This document shows, piece by piece, positions 40,927 through 49,797 of a stretch of DNA of 64,000 nt. The notes under the pieces were generated by a model. That model was not told the DNA's origin, searched no databases, and saw only the letters and a list, made by a program, of their open reading frames with translations. The number at the start of each line of letters is the position of its first letter. Positions within the stretch are counted from its first letter, which is position 1. The position numbers and the translations under genes are program-made. The stretch is from Krasilnikovia cinnamomea. Its GTDB lineage: Bacteria > Actinomycetota > Actinomycetes > Mycobacteriales > Micromonosporaceae. The DNA is taken from positions 2,108,001 to 2,172,000 of the forward strand of contig NZ_SHKY01000001.1 of the NCBI RefSeq assembly GCF_004217545.1, in the 5' to 3' direction.

Positions 40927-42021
40927 TCAGCCGGCCAGGCGCTGCATGGCCGCGTCGACGCGTTCGTCCGTGGCCGTCAGGGCGACCCGGACGTGCTGGC
41001 CCGCGGCCGGGCCGTAGAACTCGCCCGGGGCGGCGAGGATGCCCTTGGCGGCCAGCCAGTCGACCGTCTTCCAGCAGTCCTCGCCCCGCGAGGCCCACAG
41101 GTAGAGCCCGGCCTCGGAGTGGGTGATCTCGAACCCGGCGCCGGTCAGGGCGGCGCGCAGCCGCTCGCGGCGGGCGCCGTAGCGGGTGCGCTGCTCGGCC
41201 ACGTGCGACTCGTCGGACAGGGCGGCCACCATGGCGGCCTGCACGGGGCCGGGCACGATCATGCCGGCGTGCTTGCGGACGGCCAGCAGCTCGCCCACCA
41301 GCGCCGGGTCCCCGGCGACGAAACCGGCCCGGTAGCCGGCCAGATTCGAGCGCTTGGACAGCGAATGCACGGCGAGTACGCCGGTGTAGTCGCCGCCGCA
41401 GACCTCGTCGGAGAGCACCGAGACCGGCGTGGTGTCCCAGCCCAGCGACAGGTAGCACTCGTCACTGGCCACGACCGCGCCGCGCTCGCGGGCCCAGGCG
41501 ACCACCTTGCGCAGGTGGGCGGCGGGCAGCACCCGGCCGGTCGGGTTCGACGGCGAGTTGATCCACACCAGCCGCACCCGGGGATCCGGGCCGACCGCGG
41601 TCAGCGCGTCGGTACGCACCGCCGTGGCCCCCGCCAGCCGCACCCCCACCTCGTACGTGGGGTAGCAGACCGGGGGGATCACCACGGTGTCGCCGGGGCG
41701 CACGCCGAGCAGGGTGGGCAGCCACGCCACCAGCTCCTTGGAGCCGATGGTCGGCAGCACCCCGACCTCGCCGGACGCGCCGCAGGCCGCCGCCGTCCAG
41801 GCGGCGATCGCGGCCCGGACCTCCCCGGTACCCGCGGTCAGCGGGTAACCGGGCAGGTTGGCGTTGGCCGTCAGCGCGGCGGTGACCACCGGCGGCACGG
41901 GGTCGACCGGCGTGCCGACGGACAGGTCCACGATTCCGCCCGGGTGGGCCGCCGCGACCGCCTTGGCGGGCTCCAGCAGATCCCAGGGGAAGTCGGGCAG
42001 CGCCGACGAGAGCGTGCTCAC
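40927..42021 (-). CDS. dapC: Succinyldiaminopimelate aminotransferase (DapC-like)
   Basis: 364 residues from a GTG at 42021 that overlaps the ferredoxin stop (GTGA), with GGGGAG upstream. A fold-type I class I/II aminotransferase: [16 protein letters not shown] at the start, [22 protein letters not shown] and the Schiff-base Lys in [20 protein letters not shown]. The fdxA-dapC pairing is conserved in actinobacteria and marks this as the lysine/peptidoglycan enzyme that forms N-succinyl-LL-2,6-diaminopimelate. Cytoplasmic. Confidence 0.92.
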   Translation of the reverse strand: MSTLSSALPDFPWDLLEPAKAVAAAHPGGIVDLSVGTPVDPVPPVVTAALTANANLPGYPLTAGTGEVRAAIAAWTAAACGASGEVGVLPTIGSKELVAWLPTLLGVRPGDTVVIPPVCYPTYEVGVRLAGATAVRTDALTAVGPDPRVRLVWINSPSNPTGRVLPAAHLRKVVAWARERGAVVASDECYLSLGWDTTPVSVLSDEVCGGDYTGVLAVHSLSKRSNLAGYRAGFVAGDPALVGELLAVRKHAGMIVPGPVQAAMVAALSDESHVAEQRTRYGARRERLRAALTGAGFEITHSEAGLYLWASRGEDCWKTVDWLAAKGILAAPGEFYGPAAGQHVRVALTATDERVDAAMQRLAG

Positions 42022-42338
42022 TCCCCGCGCGGGGGCTGGGCGCCCACGAACGTGGCATCCTTGTCGATCTTGCCGACCTTCGAGGCGCCGCCGGGCGAGC
42101 CCAGGTCCTCGAAGAACTCGTAGTTCGCGTTCGTGTAGTCCTTCCACTGCTCGGGGACGTCATCCTCGTAGAAGATCGCCTCCACCGGGCAGACCGGCTC
42201 ACAGGCCCCGCAGTCCACACACTCATCGGGGTGGATGTAGAGCATCCGGTTGCCCTCGTAGATGCAGTCGACGGGGCACTCTTCGATGCATGCCTTGTCG
42301 AGGACATCGACGCAGGGCTCGGCGATGATGTAGGTCAC
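42018..42338 (-). CDS. fdxA: 7Fe ferredoxin
   Basis: 106 residues from a GTG at 42338 with GGAGGG eight bases upstream. The cysteine pattern is that of 3Fe-4S plus 4Fe-4S ferredoxins: [14 protein letters not shown] and [16 protein letters not shown]. The tail ([11 protein letters not shown]) matches actinobacterial FdxA. It carries electrons in the cytoplasm, for example to P450s or in stress metabolism. First gene of the operon with dapC, coupled by a GTGA overlap. Confidence 0.95.
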   Translation of the reverse strand: MTYIIAEPCVDVLDKACIEECPVDCIYEGNRMLYIHPDECVDCGACEPVCPVEAIFYEDDVPEQWKDYTNANYEFFEDLGSPGGASKVGKIDKDATFVGAQPPRGE

Positions 42339-42416
42339 GGGCCTTTCCCTCCAAAGACTCGCCGCACCAGACCACGGCGGTTGTGAGCCTAGTATCTCCG
42401 CCGGAGGTGGTCGCAC

Positions 42417-43379
42417 GTGCTCCGGCGACAGGATGTAGGACACCGCGTGGTGGTACGCCGAATTGTGGGCGTATCTGAGGATCGCCCACTTTTCACGGAT
42501 GCGCTCGGCGAACTCGTCGACCTCACCGAGACGGAACTCACCCTGGCCACCGCCCAGGGGCCGCTGCGCGTGCCGCTGCAGGAGGTGCACCGGGCCAAAC
42601 GGGTACCGGCCACCCGCCGCCCCCGCGCCGCCGACGTCATCGCCCTCGAACTCGCCTCGAACGAGGGCTGGCCCGCCGCCGTCCAGGCCCGGCTCGGCGC
42701 CTGGGTGCTGCGCGCCGCGCAGAACTGGACCGGCCGCGCCAACTCCGCGCTCGCCGTGGGCGACCCCGACCGCCCCCTCGAAGCCGCGATCGACGCGGTC
42801 GTCGACTGGTACGACCGGCACGGCCAGCAGGCCCTCATCAACGCGCCGATGCCGCTGGCCGCCCCGGTCAACGCCGCCCTCGACAACCGCGGCTGGACCG
42901 CCCGCCCGCTCACCCTCGTGCAGACCGCGCCGCTGAGCCGGGTGCTGGCCACCACCGCCGAGCGCCCCGACCTACCGGCGGTCGAGCTCGCCGACGCCCC
43001 GACCGACGACTGGTTCACCATGGTGGCCGAGCACAAGGGCAGCCTGCCGGAGGCCGCCGTGCGGGTGCTCACCGGCGTACCCGAAACGGTGTTCGCGCAG
43101 GTCCGCGACGCGGACGGTGAGCTGCTGGCGGTGGCCCGGGGGACGGTCACCGGGGCCGGGCGGTGGCACGGCATCGGCCTGCTGCAGGTCGCACCCCGGG
43201 CGCGGCGGCAGGGCCTCGCGCAGCACGTCCTGCGGGCCATGGCCGGGTGGGCGGCGCAGCGCGGCGCCAGCCGCGCCTACCTGCAGGTGGAGGAGCGCAA
43301 CACGAGCGCGGTCGCGTTGTACCAGCGGGTCGGCTTCGACACCCACCACACCTACCTCACCCGGGAAGCCCCGGTCTGA
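42417..43379 (+). CDS. GNAT N-acetyltransferase with N-terminal extension
   Basis: 320 residues from a GTG at 42417 with GGAGG nine bases upstream. Residues 1-80 are a small beta-rich domain ([33 protein letters not shown]). The C-terminal GNAT domain has the acetyl-CoA loop in [20 protein letters not shown] and ends [19 protein letters not shown]. It faces fdxA-dapC divergently, an arrangement I believe is kept in actinobacteria. Substrate unknown. Confidence 0.88.
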   Translation: MLRRQDVGHRVVVRRIVGVSEDRPLFTDALGELVDLTETELTLATAQGPLRVPLQEVHRAKRVPATRRPRAADVIALELASNEGWPAAVQARLGAWVLRAAQNWTGRANSALAVGDPDRPLEAAIDAVVDWYDRHGQQALINAPMPLAAPVNAALDNRGWTARPLTLVQTAPLSRVLATTAERPDLPAVELADAPTDDWFTMVAEHKGSLPEAAVRVLTGVPETVFAQVRDADGELLAVARGTVTGAGRWHGIGLLQVAPRARRQGLAQHVLRAMAGWAAQRGASRAYLQVEERNTSAVALYQRVGFDTHHTYLTREAPV

Positions 43380-43385
43380 GGCCGG

Positions 43386-43853
43386 TCAGCGACCCACGAC
43401 GCGGCGCGGCCGGGTGGTACGGGCCTGCGCGTACGCGCGCAGCGACTTCGAGCGGTAGTCGCGCCCGAGCGCCGTGGCGATCCAGTAGCCGAGCAGCGTG
43501 CCGACGATCGCGAAACCGCTGTAGAGCCAGATCTGGGAGAAGAAGTTCCCCGCGCCGCCCGCGAACGGCGTGTCGCCGCTGATGAACGGTCCGACCAGGA
43601 CCGTCAGCAGCATGCCCCCGAGCGCCGCCGCGGCCAGGTCCGGCAGCCACCGGCTCAGCGACATCCGCTGGCACCACCGGAACGTGAGCGTCGCCAGCAC
43701 CAGCCCGATGACCGCGAACATGACGACCGACGCCCGGCTCTCGGCGGTCTCGTTTCCGGGGAACCCGATCCGGATCACCAGCCGGGCCACCACGTTGATC
43801 GCGAACAGGCTCAGCGCCAGAACCACGATCGGAAACCACCGCTGCTGCCTCAT
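43386..43853 (-). CDS. Conserved four-helix membrane protein
   Basis: 155 residues from the ATG at 43853, with GGGGAGGG upstream; a longer frame to 43895 lacks a site. Four membrane segments: FPIVVLALSLFAINVVARL, SVVMFAVIGLVLATLTF, DLAAAALGGMLLTVLVGPFI and IWLYSGFAIVGTLLGYWIAT. A basic tail follows (RARTT-RPRR type). I do not recognise the family; it is likely a small inner-membrane protein. It converges on the GNAT gene with 6 bases between. Confidence 0.78.
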   Translation of the reverse strand: MRQQRWFPIVVLALSLFAINVVARLVIRIGFPGNETAESRASVVMFAVIGLVLATLTFRWCQRMSLSRWLPDLAAAALGGMLLTVLVGPFISGDTPFAGGAGNFFSQIWLYSGFAIVGTLLGYWIATALGRDYRSKSLRAYAQARTTRPRRVVGR

Positions 43854-43947
43854 CGTTGCCCTCCCCTGGGGACGCGCCACGGCCCCGGCACGCACACCGG
43901 CCGTGGCTGCGCATCGTAGCGCCCCGGGGACCCCGCGGTCACCGCCC

Positions 43948-44397
43948 TCAACGCGGCGGGGCCGGTGGCCAGCGCAGGATCATCCGGTACGCGTACACCG
44001 CGAACGCCAGGCTGCCCGCCAGCACCGTCGCCAGCGCCACCCAATTCCGGGCGTCCACCAGGTGATCGCCCTCGGTCCGCCGGAAGCCCGTGGCCAGCAG
44101 CATCAGCACCGTCCAGGCCACCCACGGCGGGCCCAGCGCCCAGCGGCGCCCCACGGTCGTCACCGCGAACCAGGCCAGTGCCAGGTTGGCTGCCACCGCG
44201 ACGGGAATCGCCGCCGCACCGACCCACACGCCGCCCAGCCGCAGCGGGGTCAGGAACAGCTCCAGCAGACCGCTGAACAGCGCCGCCAGCACCGAGATCA
44301 CCAGCCCGGCCGTACGCAGGGCGGTCTCCAGCGCCCGCCGCGGCGGCTGCCCCGGCGGCGGAACCGGCTCGGCCACCACGGCCTCCTGAACCGTCAT
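43948..44397 (-). CDS. Conserved membrane protein coupled to mshB
   Basis: 149 residues; its ATG at 44397 overlaps the mshB stop (ATGA). Four membrane segments ([73 protein letters not shown]) after a Pro-rich head. Downstream position to mshB suggests co-expression; no function is known to me. Confidence 0.8.
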   Translation of the reverse strand: MTVQEAVVAEPVPPPGQPPRRALETALRTAGLVISVLAALFSGLLELFLTPLRLGGVWVGAAAIPVAVAANLALAWFAVTTVGRRWALGPPWVAWTVLMLLATGFRRTEGDHLVDARNWVALATVLAGSLAFAVYAYRMILRWPPAPPR

Positions 44398-45281
44398 CGG
44401 GGCTCGGCGCCGACGACGTTGCTGAACAGGTCGCTCTCCCACTTGTGCGGGCCACTGACCTCGCCGCGCTCGCCCCGGACCAGGGTGTAGTACTCGACGC
44501 CCATGAACTCGCCGCCGAAGTCGCCCGCGATGCCGTACAGCCAGGAGTTGTCCGGGATCTGGGTGGCGTGGGCGCGCATCGCCGCCATCTTCTGCTCGTA
44601 CCGGTCGGTGCCGTCCACCCGGGCCGCGATCTCGTCGTCCGGCGTGCCGAACGGCAGGTCCTCCACCCGCTCGATCTCCGCGAACGGGTTGCTGGCCGAC
44701 TCCCGGAACGCCTCCATGCCCTCGGCCAGCACGCTGACCGGCATCGCCGTCCAGTAGATCTTCTGCGGCCCGAAGCCCTCGGCGTCCGCCAGCTCGGCGG
44801 CGCGCATCGCCACCCGGTGCGCCTGGATGTGGTCCGGGTGGCCGTAGAAGCCGTTCGGGTCGTACGTGATGACCACCTGCGGGCGGACCTCCCGCATGAT
44901 CTCCACCAGGTACCCGGCGGCCTCGTCGAGATCCGCCTGCCAGAACGCCCGGGGATGCTCGTTGGTGGGCAGCCCCATCATCCCGGAATCCCGGTAGCGG
45001 CCCGCCGCGCCGAGGAACCGGTGGTCGGTGACCCCCAGCGCGGCGCAGGCCCGCCGCAGCTCGGCGATCCGGTACCCGCCGAGCTGGTCGGCCCGACCCG
45101 CCGCCAGCTCCGCCAGCTCCGGCACGTGGATCTCGCCCTCCTCGCCCAGCGTGCAGGTCACCAGCGTGACCAGGGCACCCTCGGCGGCGTAGTGGGCCAT
45201 CGTGGCGCCCGTCCCGATGACCTCGTCGTCGGGGTGGGCATGCACCAGCAGCAGGCGGCGGGACGGTAAAGGCTCGGTCAC
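44394..45281 (-). CDS. mshB: N-acetyl-1-D-myo-inositol-2-amino-2-deoxy-alpha-D-glucopyranoside deacetylase
   Basis: 295 residues from a GTG at 45281, seven bases after TAAAGT (probably leaderless); the longer frame to 45359 is not supported. The PIG-L/LmbE fold is shown by [19 protein letters not shown] (zinc ligands His and Asp, catalytic Asp) and the third zinc ligand in [11 protein letters not shown]. The enzyme removes acetate from GlcNAc-inositol in mycothiol synthesis, a thiol made only by actinobacteria. Cytoplasmic. Confidence 0.94.
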   Translation of the reverse strand: MTEPLPSRRLLLVHAHPDDEVIGTGATMAHYAAEGALVTLVTCTLGEEGEIHVPELAELAAGRADQLGGYRIAELRRACAALGVTDHRFLGAAGRYRDSGMMGLPTNEHPRAFWQADLDEAAGYLVEIMREVRPQVVITYDPNGFYGHPDHIQAHRVAMRAAELADAEGFGPQKIYWTAMPVSVLAEGMEAFRESASNPFAEIERVEDLPFGTPDDEIAARVDGTDRYEQKMAAMRAHATQIPDNSWLYGIAGDFGGEFMGVEYYTLVRGERGEVSGPHKWESDLFSNVVGAEPR

Positions 45282-45288
45282 GGCGGCA

Positions 45289-45294
45289 ACTTTA
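45289..45294 (-). promoter_or_regulatory. -10 box of a leaderless transcript (mshB)
   Basis: TAAAGT on the minus strand, seven bases before the GTG at 45281. Confidence 0.5.
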
Positions 45295-45395
45295 CGCGCG
45301 GCGCCGCCGCCCGAGGGGTGTCCCACTTGCGCGCGGCGCCCCTGTTCGGCGCCCGTCATGCCGGTTTGGGGCGCACGAGGGGGGCCGGATCAGCG

Positions 45396-47198
45396 ATGCT
45401 GGTGGTCGTGGAGGTTCCCACGCTCACGGAGCAGGCCGACGGGGCGGCCGACACGCCGTACGCCGTCACGGTCGGCGCGGACGGCGCCCGCGTGGCGTTC
45501 CTGCGCGCGGGCGCGCTGTGGGTGCACACCGTCGCCACCGGCGCGCAGCGCTGCGTCACGCCGGGGCCGGTCCGCGCGTACGGGGTGGACGGCCCCGCCC
45601 GCACGGCCGCGTTCACGGTCGACGGGCGGCTGCACCGCGCCGACCTGGCCACCGGCGAGGTGACCGAGGTCGACACCCCCGCACCCGCCGACGACCCCCA
45701 CCCCGATCCCACCGGCACCCACATCGGCTACCTCGACGCGGACACCCTGCGGGTCGTCGCGCCGGACGGCACGGACGAGCTGCTGGCCGGGGAGGCGGGC
45801 GTGCGCTGGGGCCGGGTGGACGAGGCCAGCGCCCAGTTCGGCCGGACCCGCGGCTGGTGGTGGGCGCCCGGCGGCGGGCAGATCCTCGCCGTACGCGCCG
45901 CCGGGTCGGTCAGCCTGCACCTGCTCGACCTGTACGGCGGCTGGGTCGACGTGCACTGGGACCGCGAGACGTACCCGTACCTGGTCGACGTGCACTGGGG
46001 CGACGGTGGCGGGCCGCTGATCACGGTGCTGCGCCGCACCCAGCAGCACGGGCTGGTGCTCTCCATCGACCCGCGTACCGGGGAGACCCAGGTGCACGCC
46101 GAGCTGGCCGACGCCCGCTGGGTCGAGCCGGTCGCGGGCACCCCCCGGCACCTGCCCGACGGCCGCGTGCTGGTCGGCGGGGAACTCGCCCACGACGGCT
46201 TCGACGCGCGCTGCCTGTTCGCCGACGGCAGCCTGCTCACCCCGCCCGGCCTCTACGTGCGCCGGGTGGTCGGGGTGCTGCCCCGCACGGGCGTCCCCGC
46301 GGCCGGACCCGACCTGATCGTCGAGGGCACCGACGGCGAGCCGGCCGAGCAGCACGTGTTCGCGATCCGTACCGCGATGGTCGGCGGCGGGGCCGACGCC
46401 CGGCGGCTGACCACCGAGCCCGGCTGGCACCGCGCCGAGGTCGGCGGCGACGTGGTCGTGCTGGCCTCCTCGTCGCTGGCCGGGCCGCCGACGTGGACGA
46501 TCCGGCGCGGCGACGCCGCCGTCGGCATCCTGGCCGCCCCCGCCCCCGCATCCGCGCGGCAGGTGCCGCAGCCGGCGCTCGCCCGGGTCACCGACCGGCG
46601 GCTGCCCGCCGCGGTGCTGTACCCGCCCGGCCATCTCAGCGGCAACCGCCTGCCCGTGCTGGTCGACCTCGGCCTCGGCCCCGGCCACCAGCAGGTCGTC
46701 CTCGACGAGGCGGCCTGGCGGGACCGGCGGTGGTGGGCCGCCGCCGGGTTCGCCGTGGTCAGCGTCGATTCCCGGGGTACGCCCGGAGTGGCGCCCAGCT
46801 TCGAGAAGGTGGTGCACCGGCGGCTGGCCGATGTGGCGCTCGCCGACCAGGTGGACGCGCTGCTGGCGCTGACCGGCAAGAACCCCGACCTGGAACTGAC
46901 CCGGGTCGCCGTACGCGGCACCGGCCTCGGCGGCTGGCTGGCCGCCCTCGCGGTGATCCGCCGCCACGACATGTTCCGCTGCGCGGTGGCCCGGGACCCG
47001 GTCACCGACTTCACCCGCCTGCCCACCGCCCTCGCCGAGCGCTACCTGGGCCGCCAGGCCGACTCCCCCGAGGTCTACGCCCACCACCGCCTCGCCGAGG
47101 ACCCGGCCACCGACGCGCTGCTCGTGCTCGACCGCGCCGCCGACCCGGCGCGGGAGCTCGACTTCATCCGCCACCACACCGACCGCCTGGAGCGCTGA
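45396..47198 (+). CDS. S9 (prolyl oligopeptidase/DPP-IV-like) peptidase homologue lacking the catalytic serine
   Basis: 600 residues from the ATG at 45396. The N-terminal 400 residues form a beta-propeller (for example FGRTRGWWWAPGGGQILAVR, RDRETYPYLVDVHWG-like repeats). The C-terminal part is the alpha/beta hydrolase domain. Where active enzymes have G-W-S-x-G-G, this one has VAVRGTGLGGWLAALAVIRR, so Ser is Gly. The protein also ends soon after LLVLDRAADP, before the region with the catalytic His (usually G.THMT). It is thus about 80-100 residues short and probably not a peptidase. It could be a scaffold or binding protein. Confidence 0.8.
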   Translation: MLVVVEVPTLTEQADGAADTPYAVTVGADGARVAFLRAGALWVHTVATGAQRCVTPGPVRAYGVDGPARTAAFTVDGRLHRADLATGEVTEVDTPAPADDPHPDPTGTHIGYLDADTLRVVAPDGTDELLAGEAGVRWGRVDEASAQFGRTRGWWWAPGGGQILAVRAAGSVSLHLLDLYGGWVDVHWDRETYPYLVDVHWGDGGGPLITVLRRTQQHGLVLSIDPRTGETQVHAELADARWVEPVAGTPRHLPDGRVLVGGELAHDGFDARCLFADGSLLTPPGLYVRRVVGVLPRTGVPAAGPDLIVEGTDGEPAEQHVFAIRTAMVGGGADARRLTTEPGWHRAEVGGDVVVLASSSLAGPPTWTIRRGDAAVGILAAPAPASARQVPQPALARVTDRRLPAAVLYPPGHLSGNRLPVLVDLGLGPGHQQVVLDEAAWRDRRWWAAAGFAVVSVDSRGTPGVAPSFEKVVHRRLADVALADQVDALLALTGKNPDLELTRVAVRGTGLGGWLAALAVIRRHDMFRCAVARDPVTDFTRLPTALAERYLGRQADSPEVYAHHRLAEDPATDALLVLDRAADPARELDFIRHHTDRLER

Positions 47199-47723
47199 AT
47201 GACGATCCTGCTTTCGGACAGCGTCCTGCCCACCACCGGCCTGCCGCTCACCGAGAACGACTACTTCGCGCTGGGCCCGACCGGCGCCCGGGTCGAACTG
47301 TGGGACGGCAGCCTGCACTCCTGCCCCCGGGAGACGCCACGGCACCAGCTCATCGTGGGCGCGCTGGCGGTCGCGCTGCGCGCCGGGCGCGCCGACATGA
47401 ACATCCTGTCCAGCGTCGCCGTACGCCTGGATCCGGGCCGGATCGCGGTGCCGGACCTGGTGGTGACCGGCCCGATCAACCTGGACGCGCCGTTCATCGA
47501 GGCGGCCGCGGTGCGGCTGGTCTGCGAGGTGGTGTCGCCGGGCAGCGCGGCCGTGGACCGGGCGATGAAGATGTACTGCTACGCGGCGGCGGGCATCCCC
47601 TGGTACCTGCTGGCCGAGCAGGAGTTCAACGGCCTGTACAGCTACGTCCTGAAGGAGGGCGTGTACGTCCAGGACAACGTCATGCACCTGGGCGGCGTCA
47701 CAGGCGTCGAGTTCGGCCGCTGA
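47199..47723 (+). CDS. Uma2 family protein (DUF820, restriction-endonuclease-like fold), copy 1
   Basis: 174 residues; the ATG directly follows the previous stop codon. LTENDYFALGPTGARVELWD opens the family domain, then VAVRLDPGRIAVPDLVVTG (the PD-type motif with conserved Asp), VRLVCEVVSPGSAAVD (Glu of the E-x-V/S motif) and KMYCYAAAGIPWYLL. These are the PD-(D/E)XK-like residues of Uma2 proteins, which are common in actinobacteria and cyanobacteria; their cellular role is unknown. Confidence 0.88.
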   Translation: MTILLSDSVLPTTGLPLTENDYFALGPTGARVELWDGSLHSCPRETPRHQLIVGALAVALRAGRADMNILSSVAVRLDPGRIAVPDLVVTGPINLDAPFIEAAAVRLVCEVVSPGSAAVDRAMKMYCYAAAGIPWYLLAEQEFNGLYSYVLKEGVYVQDNVMHLGGVTGVEFGR

Positions 47724-47768
47724 GGCGTGGGAGACTGACGAGGTTCGCCATTGGACCCGGAGGTGCCC

Positions 47769-48311
47769 GTGACGACAGCGATCTTCGGCCATGGGCGGCC
47801 GTGGACCGAGGAGGACTTCCTCGCCCTCGGCGAGACCAACGACCGCGTCGAGCTGTTCGACGGGAGCCTGTTCGTGACCCCCGCCCCCACCCCCCGGCAC
47901 CAGCGCATCTCCCGACGTCTTGCCAATGCGCTGGATACGGGCGAGCTTGAGGTGCACGAAGCCGTCAACGTCCGGCTGCGCCCCGGCCGCGTCCCTATCC
48001 CGGACGTAGTGGTCACGGATCCCCTCGACTTCGACGAGGTGTTCGTCAGCGCGGCCGTGGTGCGGATGGTGTGCGAGATCGTGTCGCCGTCCAACGCTTC
48101 GGCGGACAAGGTGCTCAAGATGCACTACTACGCCGCCGCCGCGATTCCCTGGTACCTGCTCGTGGAGCAGGACACCGGCGCGCTGCACCTGTACCGGCTG
48201 TCCGGTGACAGGTACCTCGAGCACTCCGTCACGCTGCCGGGCGGCGTGCTCACCCTCACCGATCCGGTTCAGGCGACGATCAGGCCGGAGGATCTGCTGC
48301 CGCCAGGATGA
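47769..48311 (+). CDS. Uma2 family protein (DUF820), copy 2
   Basis: 180 residues from the GTG at 47769, chosen because GGAGG lies five bases upstream (a TTG at 47751 would precede the site). WTEEDFLALGETNDRVELFD, VNVRLRPGRVPIPDVVVTD, VRMVCEIVSPSNASADKVLK and YYAAAAIPWYLLVEQ align with copy 1, including the Asp and Glu of the nuclease-like core. A tandem duplication that has diverged well. Confidence 0.88.
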   Translation: MTTAIFGHGRPWTEEDFLALGETNDRVELFDGSLFVTPAPTPRHQRISRRLANALDTGELEVHEAVNVRLRPGRVPIPDVVVTDPLDFDEVFVSAAVVRMVCEIVSPSNASADKVLKMHYYAAAAIPWYLLVEQDTGALHLYRLSGDRYLEHSVTLPGGVLTLTDPVQATIRPEDLLPPG

Positions 48312-48348
48312 CCGTACGGTTCGGGCGCGGCGTGTCGGAGCCGTCGCC

Positions 48349-48354
48349 TAGGGT
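48349..48354 (+). promoter_or_regulatory. -10 box of a leaderless transcript (tldD)
   Basis: TAGGGT six bases before the ATG at 48361; the spacer has no ribosome binding site. Confidence 0.5.
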
Positions 48355-48360
48355 CGCGTC

Positions 48361-49797
48361 ATGAGCCACTTTGACGAGGCGTCGGCGGCGGTGCAGGCCG
48401 CTCTCGACGCCGGGGCCCGCTACGCCGACGCGCGCGTGATGCTGCGCCGCACCGAGTCGGTGTCCGCCCGCGACGGTGACATCGAGGACCTGAGTTCGGA
48501 CGAGAGCGCGGGTCTGGGTGTACGCGCGCTGACCAGCTCCGGCTGGGGCTTCTACGCCGTACCCGAACTGTCTTCCGCCGCGGCCCGGGCCGCCGGGCGG
48601 CAGGCCGCGCAGCTCGCGAAGGCCGCGGCCTCGGTGCCCGGCGCCGCCGGTGAGCTGGTGCCGACGGGCGCCGCGCAGGCGAGCTGGGCCAGTCCGTGCG
48701 AGGTGGACCCGCTGTCGGTGCCACTGTCGGTCAAGGGCGATCTGCTGGTGCGCGCCACCGCCGCCGCCCGGGACGCGGGCGCCGACGTGGCCGAGGGGAT
48801 CTGCCAGTTGTGGGACACCCGCAAGTGGTTCGTCTCCAGCGAGGGGCACCGCATCGACCAGCACATCCGCGAGTGCGGCGCCGGGGTGAGCGCGAGCGCG
48901 TTCGGCGACGGCGAGATCCAGCGCCGGTCCTGGCCGTCCTACCGCGGCCAGTACGGCACGCGCGGCTGGGAGCTGGTGGACGAACTGGCGCTGGTGGAGC
49001 ACGCGCCCCGGATGGCCGAGGAGGCGCGGGCGCTGTTGAGCGCGCCGCTGTGCCCCGCCGAGGAGACCACCCTGGTGCTGGGCAGCGAGCAGCTCGCCCT
49101 GCAGATCCACGAGTCGGTCGGCCACGCCATCGAGCTGGACCGCATCCTCGGCTGGGAGGCCGCGTTCGCGGGCACGTCCTGGCTGGAGCTGGAGCGGCTC
49201 GGCGCACTGCGGTACGGCTCCGAGCTGATGAACATCACCATCGACCCGACGATCCCGGGCGCGCTCGGCAGCTTCGGCTACGACGACGAGGGCACCCCGG
49301 CGGCGCCGCGCGACGCGGTCCGCGAGGGGCGGTGGGTGGGGGTGCTGGCCGGGCGGGATTCGGCCGCCGCCGCGGGGCTCGACTACGCGGGCAGCGTCCG
49401 CGCCGACGGCTGGGCGCGGCTGCCGATGGTGCGGATGACCAACGTGGGCCTGGAGCCGGGCCCGCACACCCTCGACGAGATCATCACGGCCACGGACGAC
49501 GGGGTGTTCATGGACGTCAACCGTTCCTGGTCGATCGACGACCGGCGGCTGAACTTCCAGTTCGGCTGCGAGATCGGTTATGAGATCAAGAACGGCAAGC
49601 GGGGGCGGATGCTGCGCAACCCCACGTACACGGGGATCGGCCCGAGGTTCTGGCAGTCGATGGACATGCTGTCGTCGGAGATCGTCGCCTGGGGCACCCC
49701 GAACTGCGGCAAGGGCCAGCCCGGCCAGATCGGCCACACCGGCCATCCGGCGGCACCGGCCCGCTTCACCGGCGTCCGGGTGGGGGTGCGGGGATGA
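48361..49797 (+). CDS. tldD: Metalloprotease TldD
   Basis: 478 residues, usual length. The zinc motif HESVGHAIELD (HExxxH of the TldD type) lies near residue 250, and the downstream Cys ligand is in GTPNCGKGQPGQ near residue 455. MVRMTNVGLEPGPHTLDEII is another family motif. TldD and TldE form a heterodimer that cuts unfolded or modified peptides, such as RiPP leaders. Its stop overlaps the tldE start (ATGA), so both subunits are made together. Confidence 0.94.
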   Translation: MSHFDEASAAVQAALDAGARYADARVMLRRTESVSARDGDIEDLSSDESAGLGVRALTSSGWGFYAVPELSSAAARAAGRQAAQLAKAAASVPGAAGELVPTGAAQASWASPCEVDPLSVPLSVKGDLLVRATAAARDAGADVAEGICQLWDTRKWFVSSEGHRIDQHIRECGAGVSASAFGDGEIQRRSWPSYRGQYGTRGWELVDELALVEHAPRMAEEARALLSAPLCPAEETTLVLGSEQLALQIHESVGHAIELDRILGWEAAFAGTSWLELERLGALRYGSELMNITIDPTIPGALGSFGYDDEGTPAAPRDAVREGRWVGVLAGRDSAAAAGLDYAGSVRADGWARLPMVRMTNVGLEPGPHTLDEIITATDDGVFMDVNRSWSIDDRRLNFQFGCEIGYEIKNGKRGRMLRNPTYTGIGPRFWQSMDMLSSEIVAWGTPNCGKGQPGQIGHTGHPAAPARFTGVRVGVRG

